Positions 16,790 to 28,700 of a stretch of 64,000 bases of DNA are shown one piece after another. Every line of letters begins with the position of its first letter. Within the stretch, counting starts at the first letter, position 1. A program made the position numbers and the translations under genes. A model generated the notes under the pieces. That model worked only from the letters and a program-made list of their open reading frames with translations. It made no database searches and had not been told where the DNA came from. This DNA comes from CAG-1782 sp964418255 (lineage in GTDB: Bacteria > Bacillota > Clostridia > Christensenellales > DTU072), in assembly GCA_964418255.1 (NCBI GenBank), contig CAYQKV010000005.1, positions 62,001 through 126,000 on the forward strand, read 5' to 3'.

Positions 16790-19700
16790 TTATATATTAT
16801 CATACTGCTCGAATGCGATACAGTCGTAGACTCTGAGCGCGGTATTTCCCAACGCTTCGAATCCCATATAATATACTCCTTTCATAAATAGCAGGTCTTT
16901 GTTCCTTTCGTCGTCGATGACAACCGAATAGCTGTTATCTTCCACTGTGCCCATATCGTTTCCTACGGGGATATAGGCGTAGGCTTCCGCGTAATTATCG
17001 ACAAATAATATTGCCCTGTAGTTTTCGTCCGGCACGCCGCTTTCTCCTTCTCTCGCGTAGATTTCGCTGTCATCGATATATACGGAAATCATATGCTCTT
17101 CTCCGTCGCAAAGATTCAAATCCCCGAGAACCGTCTGCCTTCTGAACAATCTTCCGTATTTATAGAAGTAGAAATATAGCGTTCCGTTTGCGTATTCGAG
17201 CATAAGTCCGCGCTGTCCCTGCAATTCGAAAGACGAAGTTATATTTCTGAAATAGTACGGCGTATTCATTCCGAAATAGTATCTGAACCCGTCGCTTCCG
17301 TCGGCTTTGAATCTGATATTGAGCGCGTTGCCCGTATATGCTATCGGCACGTCGTAAATATCCGTAGCCATATAGATATTTCCCGCGGTAATCTGTCGGT
17401 CGTTTTCAAAATAACTTCCATCTATCGACGCTCCCGACGCGGGTGCGGCAGAAGAATATTCGGCATAATCCGCTTTGGTCGTTATCGGCATACCCGTATA
17501 CATATCGACAAGCCTTATCTGCGCTCCGACAAGTCCTATACCCGCGTAATGCGCCGAACCCGATTTGAACAGAGTATTTTCTATTTCCGCCCTGGAAACG
17601 GGATTTCCCGTCGTATCCTGTCCGAAACCTTCTTTCAGGCTATCTTCGAACACGAGGGAAGTTTTAGTATCGCTATGCTGATACAGTCTGAACGAAACTA
17701 CGGTATCGTTCCAGATACGAACGCCGTTTTCTTCTCCTATCACACTGCCGGTATCTGTATCCGAACCAACTCTGGAAATGGTTATTCTGAGAATATTCAT
17801 CACCGAGGAATCCTCTGCAAACGTAATCTCTTTTTCTTCTCCCATCCACCTTATATTGGAATACGGATTATTCGGGTTATCCGTCGGCAGTTGTCTTGCC
17901 GCGATAATTCTCGCCGTAGTAACAACTCTTCCGTCCACGGTTTTACGCTCTATTCTCAACGCGACGCCGGACACGTCGGGAAGTTCGTCGTACCTGTTCG
18001 TAAGGTTTCTGAAATCGGTATCGGTAAGTTTGAAATACATCCATATACTACCGCTTGCCGACGTGAAATTAACGCTGTCGAACACATAAGTAAGCCCGCT
18101 CGAACCGAACATTTCGCTCTGTAAATCCGCCGTAAAGTAATAACCGTCCGTATAAACCTGCGGCGAGTACGGGTCGACGCGATAAACTTCGTTTTCTTCA
18201 TTTTCGTTGTCGTTTTCCGCTTCGAGAATAACTTTCTTCGAGGAATTCTTCGTAACAAGCACTCTGATTTTTCTTTCGCTGATTATAAACTCCTGGTCGT
18301 TTCCGTAATTATACTTATTGGTATAAGTAATCGTATATAATCCCGGATTCATATCCACGGACGCGGGTCTGTTCGCTATATCCGTAGTTACGTCGGTCGT
18401 ACTTATGACGGATTTTTCTTCGTCGTATTTGGCGTTATACGCGTCCATAGCCTCTTCGCCGCCGCTTATTGTTACGTTTCCTATCTGTCCCATAACGATG
18501 CCTATGTTTTGCGCCGTTCCCTCGTTAGTGATATACGGAATATCTTCGTCGCTTTCACCCGCCGGCCAGAACACGACGTTTGCTATATATCTTTCGTTTG
18601 TCGCCGTCGCTATCAGTCTGTTCTGAACGGTAAACTTGGAAATCATAACTTTGAGACTGTCATAGTTTATTCCCGTTTTTCCTTCTTCCGCGAAGAACGT
18701 CGCAGTATATGCCGAACGCGTTAAAATATGCTCGTCTTCGGTATCGTCCGCATAATCTATCGTCGATTCGGTTATTCTGTAATCGTAAGGCTCGCCTATA
18801 AAGCTGTAAAGATACGTAGTTCCGTCGACGTTTACTCTGACTGTATATACTCTGTCTGCGATAATCGTAGTGGTGTCCGTCGTCGAAGTATATAAGAGTT
18901 TTCCGTCGTCGTCCCGCACAATATTATTAAACGTATTTTTCGTATAGACCACGTTCGTAAACGCGCCTACTTTATCGAGGTAAATACCGAAAGAATGATT
19001 TCCTCCGTTAAAGAGGTTGTTTACGCTTCCCGAAATCACACATTCGCTGTAATTTACGTATATTTCGCTTGCTATCGCGGAAATATCTTCGGGAAGGTCG
19101 TTTCTCACGGTCTTTTTATAATAGTCTTTGTCCACATCGAAAATTTCGTCCGAAGTAAGGACATAGCCGTTACCCACCATTTCGTAATACGTATTCGTAG
19201 GAACGGCTGCGCCTTCGATAATTTCCGAACGCGCGGCAAGTTCGAACACGCAATATTCGGCAAGCGCGTCTTTCTTCATTTCGCCGCCTTCGCTTACGTT
19301 CGTGTAATTGTTGCTCGCAAGTATGTAATACTTATAATAGTTCATACGAACATAACTCTTACCCGAAGCGTAACCGAGCACGAGTTTTCCGAAGCTGTTT
19401 TCATATAAAACGATTTCGAATTTACGCGCGCTTGCTCCCGCGCTTACGGGAACCATTCTCGCGCGGAGGTTGATGATATCGAACTTGCCTTCGTAACCCG
19501 TTCCGTCGCTTTGCGCAAGGTAATATCCCGCCGCCTGTTGCGTAAGATACGTTCCGAATCCTTCCGCACCCGCGACATTTTCCCTTATAAGAGAAGCGGA
19601 CGATTTATCGAGTACGGTATTCGAATATCCCGTGGACGGGCTCCCTTCTTCCTTCATAGTCACCGAGAAGTAATTGCTCTCGGTAACGGTGACGTATTTT

Positions 19701-22700
19701 CCGCCGTAGAATGATTCTTCCAGTCTTAACATTACGGTTATTACGTCGCCTATAGACGGACGACCGCTGCCGTCGAGATTGACTACCGACAATTCGGGAA
19801 CGTATACCACGGTGAGTCTTCTGTCATATTCCATTCCGTAATACGCGTTTATATCATAACTACCGCTTCGTTTCGTGTCGACGTACTGCAACGCCTCGTC
19901 GCCTTTATAGCCCGAGAAATTGTATCTGATAAGCATACTCAGTCCGTTGACGACGTTTTCGCTTACCGCGATAGAAACGCCCTCTTTTGTCGCCTCGGCG
20001 TCGGGAATGAGGTTGACATACGTTCCGTCTACGGTATATCTTCCTATGCCTTCGATTTCCGGATAAAGCATTATTCCCGTACGTTTGAAATTCAATTCGA
20101 AGTTGACGCTTTCCATTCCCGTCAACGCGATATATCTTACCGCGCCGCCGCTTTCGGCAAGCGTTTCGTCCGCGCCGTTGTAAGCGTAAATATTATAGTT
20201 GCAAATTGCCGTCATAAACTCGAACGTGTTTTCATACGTTACGCCGCCGTAAATAAAATTATCCGTATTTTCGTCGTAATTGGCGCCGAGTATCATAGCT
20301 ATCTGCTTAGCGAGAGTATTGTATTCCGTTCCGTTTACCGTAAACGCCCCTACGCTTACGGTATAGGCAAGCCGTCTGTCTCTCGTATCCGAAACGGGTA
20401 TTCCGCCCGCATAGTACAAGTCGTTTCTTTCCGACCATAACGCGCTGAAATAATCGTTATAGATATTGTCGCCCGTAGAATATGCTCTCTCTACGACGTT
20501 CATCGTAAGTTCCACTGTTTTCTTTACTATGGTAAACGTAAACTCGCCCCATACGATTTCGAAGTTATCGAATTCGGGAGTTTCGCTGACGTACTCCGAA
20601 AGGTTCAAAGAATACGCGCCGCTTCTTACGTCGGAACACGCCGCAATTTCGCGCATAGCGTCGAGAAGCAATACTAAATTCGCTCCCGTTCTGAACGCGC
20701 TTTGTTCCGCCGTCAACGTGGTCCCGTTCTGGTCCCCGTTTACGTTGTAAACGCCGTTTTCGGTTATCGTTTCTCCCGTAGCGTGATTGACGTAGGAATA
20801 CGACCCGAAAGCGTTAAGCGTGGGCAATCCCGCATATTCTACCGAGCCGTTTGCGAACAAATCGCCGTAGGATATTTCGTTGCCGCCCGAATAATTTATC
20901 GTAATTTTCGCTTTGTTGACGGCAAGCGGCAACAGTACGCTCGTTCCGCTGTTTACCGATATTCCGTCCCATTCGCTTTCTATGAGCTGTTCGTTGACTA
21001 CCGTCGTTTTTACGATATAGTTCGCGTCGTTGGACTTAAAGAATCCGGAAGGAATTCTGACGAAATAATTTGCGTTGTCCGCCCAGCCGCCTACCGCGGA
21101 AGCAATGGAAGTGTTATCGGTAATATAGTCTTTTAACTGATTTCCGTTATCGTTTTCGGTAGAAAGAACCGCGTTCGCCTCGTCCTGCGTCATTCCTTCC
21201 GCGTTTACGACAAATCTGTAATTGTCGGTATCTTTATCGAAATACGCCCTTTCCGCGCCGACGATTTCTATTTCTTTTCTCGTAATAAAGAACGGAGTTT
21301 GTACGACGTTGATATTATACTTACTGATATCGAGGCTTAAACCCGTTCCGTAAGTGAAGTATCTTTCGATGATTTCGTTATTCTGGTCGTACCTGTTTGC
21401 CGACAGATTTTTCATAAATCCGCCGCTTACTTTATAGTATCTTACCCCGTCGATTTCATAGTAAGAATCGGCAATCGACGACATATAAATCGGGAAACCT
21501 ACGCAATTTCTTCCGTCGTCCTGTAAACTGAGCTGACCGCCGCTCGATTGATTGATGATATTCGTAACGATAGCGTCAATCGAAGCAAGGCTGTCGTCAT
21601 ATCCGTCGATTCCGCTGACAAAAGAATATTCGCCGTCGGCATATTCGAATCTGAAATAAAGTCCCTCGCCGTTTCCGAATACCGTTCCGTACACCATTTC
21701 CGATTCACCGCTTTCGATGTTTACAAGCGAAAGGTTTACGTCAATAGTTCTTGCGCGCACGCGGAATCCGATAACGTCGTATACGAAATTGAAATTCGTA
21801 TAAGCCGATTTAAGATTGCCTACGCTCGCGTTGACATAACCGCTTGCCGCGTCGTAAATCGAAGTCGCGCCGAATGAAAATCCGTTATCTATGCCTTCTC
21901 CGTAATAACCGCTGAGATTTTCGTCGCGGTTAAGATTGGTAAACCTTGTAGTATTATTGTCGTAGACGTACAAGGCGTATCTGAACGTTCCGTCTTGCTC
22001 GTTGGCGTTTATCCTCTTCTGAATATCTATATAATATCTGCCGTCGGTTTCCGAAACTCCTTCCTCCGCGCCCGCGAGGTAGGTAAACCCATTGTAGGTA
22101 ATATAGAAAGTATAACTTCCCGCTCCCGCCGAAGGAACGTTCTGTTCGTCAACGGTCATATTAAGGGTTCCGTCCGCGTTATCGGTCGGGTTTACTACGA
22201 CGTAAACGTCTCTCTGCGCGATATAGTAAATACCGTCGCATTCGTAGTAATTCACGTCGCTTCCTACGGGCGACCGAACGGCAAACCGATAGTTCCAGCT
22301 GAGCCAGTCCGACGCCGCCTCGTCTTTTTCTTCGAACGTAACGTATTCGGTTTCTCCTTCGGGTAAGAATACTCCGCGGAAATCGTACCAGTAATACCCT
22401 ACGTCATAATCTTTATCTCCGAACTTGGTCGTGGTAATATCCGTACCGTCGGGAACGGCAACGGAAGAATTTACGTTCGTTCCGTATCTTTTCAATACGA
22501 GTTTGTAAATCATATCTACCGCACTGTCGACAGGACCGTTGCCCATAATAATGCCCAAATCGACAAGTTCGTCGACTGTTCCCGTAAACGCCGTGTCGTT
22601 ACGATTAGTCAAACCGTATCCGTCGTACTGTCGTTGTAACCACGGATTGACGACGTTTTTGAAATCGAAAGTAACCGTACCCGGCAAAATATTGTAAATC

Positions 22701-25700
22701 GCGGTTTCTCTGTGCTTTTCTCCGTTTTCGTCTTCGTACATTACCTCTTCGTTTGCAAAGAGAATTTCGTAATTGCTGTAACCGTTTGCATCGGTATATG
22801 TTACCGTAACGAGCAACGTGCCTACGTCGGTTATGTTTGACGAAGCCGCTTTTCCGTCTTTATCTTTTATGTACCGATAATCGCCTATCATCATAGAAGA
22901 TTCGGGTCTGACGAATATAAATTCCAGTCCGCTTCTTGCGATTTTATCCGCCTGATAATCTCCCGTAATGGTAATAGCCGAGTCTGTGCTTCTAACCGAA
23001 GCCGGGCTTCCGTCGTACGTTTTGGTATTCAGAGAACCGAACCCGTACAAAAGCGCGGTTTTGGGCTTGATAATGAGCTGATAACCTTCTTCGCCGCTGA
23101 ATTTTACGAATTTATCGCCGTCTTTATAGACAAACGCCACCGCGTAATTGATATAATCGGAATTTTCTATACGGTAAGAAATCGGATAACCTTCTATTGC
23201 TCCCGTTTCTTCGTTGCGTTTTACGTTTTTGGGATAATTCCCTTCCGCATCCGCGGTTGACACGATAAGATTGCTCGGAATAAATCCTAAGTTTCCGTAA
23301 AGCGGTTCTGTTGCTTCCACGCTCTCGTAATACTCTTTTACGATATAGCAAGTAGTCGTTCCGTAGCTGTAAAAAGCGTCTTTATTACTTGCTTTTTTCC
23401 ACACCGTGTCAATCGGGTTCACGCCGTTTGTCCCCGCCTGGTAATCTCTCGTTATCGTAAGCGGATTTCCGTCCCCGTCGTCTATCTGATATTCAATATA
23501 AATAGGAATGTCTATAGGTCTTACGTCTATGGTTCCCGCTACCGACTCCGTCTCTCCCTCCGCGGTTGTATTGAACCGATAGTTATCGTCGCCTAATCCC
23601 GTTACCTTTATAACGTACGTTCCCGCATTGAGCACCGTAAACGCGCCCGAAGCGGTTTCTTCTCCGCCGTTTAACGTATACGCCGCAAGCCCTATTTCTG
23701 TATACGTTTCCGCAGTTTTTTCGTTATAAGTAACGACCGCCTCGAAAGTAAGACTTAGCAAATCTCCCGAGCATACCTCTCCTTTTGTGATTTCCACTTC
23801 TACTGTATTATTTGCGTCGTCATACAGCGTGTTATTGTCTTTTACCGTAAATGAAAGTCCGACTTTATCGACCGTATAATCGAAGTTTTCCGTATAAACA
23901 AGGGGTTTTGTAGTAAGTCCTACCGCATAAGTTTCGTCAAACAGGTAATTTACGATGTGCATAGCAGCCGAAGATTCGAGTATCATCGTGCTTCCGAGAT
24001 ACAGATAGTTCTTTGTCGCGGTATCGAAGAACGAATATGTCATCGTGCCGCCGTATTCGCCCGCTACCATAGTTCCGCTACCTGCGTATTGCGCGTCTTT
24101 ATTCGTAATCGAATAAGATATTCCCTCTGTTGCATCGTACGGATTGAAATTCGCTCCGTCGAGACTGTAATAAGAATTCAAATTGAAATCCGTACGAAGT
24201 TTTCTTTGATATTCTTCTCTGAGGAGGAACGTCGCTTTCCCGTTGTCGTCGTAATCCAATTCGTTTCCGTATCCTATCTTGATAAATTCGGGAAGGACTA
24301 CGACATACGCGTTTTCCGAATAATCGCCGTTAGGTTCAAGCACGGAATACCTGCTGTTCCACACTTCGTAGAAATGTCTGACGTAAGGCATCGTTTCCGT
24401 TCCGTAATATTCGCTGTAAAGAGCGACCGCAAAATCGTTTCCGTTGTTTAACGCGGTAACGGTATGAATTCCCGAATTCAAATCTCCGTTGTCGCGAACA
24501 AAGGCAAACTGAGAATAAAGCGCGCTCAGTCCGAGCCTGTAATTCACCGCAATACCGTTATCGCCCGAATATTCGACCGACAAAATATTGTTTTTGAAAA
24601 TATCGTCCAAATCGCGGTCGAAAGCAGCTTTATCGACGATTTCCACGGTCAAATCCTCTCCCGTGAAATACGACGACAAGAGTCTGCCGTTGGCTCCGTT
24701 ATTCTGGTCTTTAATTCCGCTATTTCCGCTTATAACCACCGATTTTACGTTGATGTTCACGGAAATAGGCGCAACCGTAAGTGCGAAAGCATACGCTCCC
24801 TCGCTTTCTTTCGCTCCCACGTCGTAGTTTTCGAGCACAGCTCTCGAAACGTCGATTGCCACGTAATACGTACCCGCCGAGGCTTCAAACGGGAACGCAG
24901 TATAATATCCCTGATAGTTCCTTCCCGCCGCGGAGAAATCTCTGTACGCCCAAACTCCCGCTTCCTGCGTGCAATCGGAATTTTTATAAATTCTCACGTT
25001 TTTATATAGTACGTACCAACCGTCGCAGTCTCCCGCGATTTCCGTGGCGTACTCGCCCGAATCGGGGTTATAATAAAGCGTTCTGTCGTCGCGGAAATAA
25101 TCTCCGAACAGCGCGTCGAAATCGTCTCCTCTCACTATCGGCGTTTCGTTTGCCGCAAAGAAAATCATATCTTTTCCGCTTCCCGCCGTCGTCTCGTAAG
25201 TAAACGTTTCCGTTCCGAAATATCTGAACAGATTTTCTCCCGTCACAAGCAAATCCGCTTTCGTTATGACGAGATTTTCTCCGCAATATGTAATTTCGTA
25301 ATCAGGCATCGTCACCGCCGCGCCAGAATAAATCGGATGCGCGTTTCCTGCGTTTTCGCTGTCGTCCGTCGCTCTCGTGAGGTGATATTCGACCGACGAA
25401 GTATCGGTATACATAATGCCGTCGCTTATATCGAACCTGCCGTCGCCGAGATATTTCAATTCGTCGTAAGCAAAATATATTCCGTTTTGGGTTCCTATCG
25501 GTTTAAGCCCGTCCCTTTCTTTTGCAATAATTTCCGCGCCCGTAAGCGAAGAAACGTCCGCGCCGCCGAACGCAGCGGATACGTCGTCGTAGTCGTACAC
25601 TCTGAACGCATATTCGGGGTCGGCTTCGCCGTAAACCTTTTCCGCTTTTTCCGCCGCAACGACTACTCTTCTTTGCTCTACCGTCATCTCCGCCTGCGCG

Positions 25701-28700
25701 GAAGCGACAAGCTCGGAAAGTTCGTAATTAGAACCTTCTTTAAGCGTTATTTCCGGTCTGAGAACATATGTTCCCGCCGCGAGATTGACAAGTACTCTCA
25801 CTCCGTAATTTCCGTTCGCTTCGGGTAAAATTATTCTTTCGCCCGTCTCCGCGGAATAAGCATAGATTTTTATCTCTTCGATTACCGTTTCGTCGCTGTC
25901 TCCGTAGCAGTACGCGTCTCCGTCGGCGATGCCGTTGCTCACAGCGGTCATTCTCCAATTTCCGATGGAAGCGAACGCTCCGTCGTTGTCTCCCTCAACC
26001 GTTTCTCCGTAAACGAACTCCAAATCTCCGACGACGACCGCTATCGCTTTTTTCTTTATTTCGAGCGTAACCGATTCGTCGTAGAACTCATTGTTCGACG
26101 CGTCCCCTCCGTTTTCGAAATAGGAGTATCTTACCGTATAAATTCCCACTTCGGTGGGCCATACGTCCGACAGAATTCCCTGTGCGTTTCTGTACTGAAC
26201 GTAATATTTCCCGAGCGTGTTTTCCGCGCCGCGTTCGAGTACCGAAGGCACGCTGTCGCCGTACCGCGCGTAATATTTAATCGTAGGCAACGGCAAAACC
26301 GCCTCGCCCGAGCCGTATTCGCACGTCAGTTTTCTCTCGTACCCGAGCGCGTCGTCGTATTCCACCGAAACGTATTTCCTGTCGACTACGATGACGTTGT
26401 ACGAAGTCTGTTTCGTCACGCCGTAATAAGTGTACGAAACGTAAATAGTCTGTTGTTCCTGCGCGCCGCCCGTCAATTCTTTGTTCGGGTTGAACGCGTT
26501 GGTATTTTTGCTTAAATTTCCGTCGGAAAGATTGAGCACCTGCGAAGTTCCGTTGTCAAACCTCAGACTTACTTTGCCGCCCGTATAGTCTATCGTCGTC
26601 GGATTATTCGCGTCGACGTTTTCGACGTATTCGAGTTTGGGCATACTCGTAATTATTATGCCGGTAAGGGTTTTTCTCTTTACGGTAAGCGGCACTTCGC
26701 ATTTCTGCGCAAAACCGCCGTAACTTATTTTCAATATGACTTCCGCCGTTCCGTCGGGTCCGAACACCCAGTTCATCTCCTTACCGTAGCCTTCGCACAC
26801 GGTCTGTCTTAAATCTACCGTTTTCACGCCGTCTATCGGGTTTCCGTCCGCGTCGACGTATCCGACCTCTACGCATACGTCGTCGGGGTTTATATCCATA
26901 CGTTCGATAACGCTCAACTTGCCGTCTTCGGTAACTACCGTTACGGTAAGAGAGGAAATCACGTTGGGTCTCAATTCAAGCCCTATGGTGCAACGTTTTC
27001 TGAGAAAACCGACTTCGACTTCCTGTTGAAGCGCTCCGTCAACGTAATCGCCAAGCACAAAGCTCGAAGAAATTTCATCAGCCCGCGCCAGAGTGTAATA
27101 ATTAACCTCTCCGCTTTCGCCTCGCACATACAGATACGCGTTGTCCTTAAATGCTTTATGCAAACCGTCGTCTCCGATAACGAAACCGTCCGAGAACAGG
27201 TCTTTATCTTCGTTTACGTATACCGTCTGATTTGCATACGGAATAAGTTCCGCGCCGTTATATTCTCCGGCGATGATTTTTATCTCGGAAATAAGTTCCT
27301 GGAAGCAATAGACGTCGAAGCCGTCAGTATAAACTTCCTTTCCGTCCACCGCGTCCGTTATCTTCACCGTAAGGGTTTTCGAATGAAAATTGTCCTCTCC
27401 CGAATTGATTTTTTCCTGCAATTCGGCGACAAAGTCCGCAAAAACGAACTTGCGGAACTCTCCGTTTTCCATAATTCCTATTTCTACGCGATAAACCATA
27501 CCGTTTACCGTAAAATACAGGTTTTCACCGTCATATCCGATTTGCGCGCGGTTTCCGCTTGCCGTTCCCGCGGCGTACAGTCTCGTGCCGTTATCGAAAG
27601 AAATACCTATTTCCGTCTGCGAAACGTCCCAGTCGTAGTCGGTAACTACGTACTCGGATTTATAACTCCGCATATTGAGTCCGACAATTCTCTTAGCCGC
27701 GACCGTCACGTACGCGCCGACGCTCTTCCCGCCGTAAGAAACGGTTATTTCCGAAGTGTTCGACAGATAGTATTCTTTGCCTTCTTCGTATCCGCCGACA
27801 ACGGGAGTACCGTTTTCGTCCTCATAAAAATTAAAACTTACTTCTTCCCAGCCGTAAGCATAGGTATCCGCGACGTTTACGTAATAATCGCTCGTTACGT
27901 TGTAATTATCCGCGCTCGCTTTGACAAATCCGTCTGCGGTCCCGATATAATAACAATCCGCTCGTTCGCTCCACAACCCGTTTTTATAATCCGCCGCCGC
28001 GAGTTCGTTCGCGCTTAAAAACGAAGAAACGTAAGTTCTTCCGTTAAAAACGTATGTCGGCGCGGAATACCCCGACAACATTTCCTCCGTTACCTGCACT
28101 AATTCTTCGTCTCCGTTTTCGTATGTGACGACCAGGAACAGTCCGCCTAAATCGGGTTTTGTGCCCTCGGTGACGAACCCTATGTGTCTTGCGTTTATTC
28201 CCACAGACACGATTTCGTTGGTCACTTTTATTGCGTACGAGAGATAAACGCTTCTTCCGCCGTAATACAGTCTTACTTCGTATTCTCCTATGCCGTCCAA
28301 ATCGTCTCCCGCGACTTCGTTTTCCGAACCTGCGTTCTTGATGAGGACAAACTCCCATTCTTTACCCGACAAGCCGCCGTTTGCGCCGCTTACCGTAGAC
28401 GTCGTTCCGCCGGAATATACGATTTTTATCTGCCAGTCGGACGAATCGAAGTCTTCTCCGAGCACGTATCTGTTATTCGGCGCGCCGATAAGTTCTATCG
28501 AACTTGCCTTTCTGACAAGAACAACGGAAAAATGCGCGGTAAACGAAGCGTTGAAAGTCGCGTCTTCATAATATACGTATACGGTTTTTTCGGTCTTGCC
28601 CGTTTCGCCCGCGTCGCTCAGTAACGCTATCGTATCGAGACGCTCGCCGTTTTCGTCGCGCAGCATACTTTCGATAACGGCAACGTCTTCTCCGACGTCT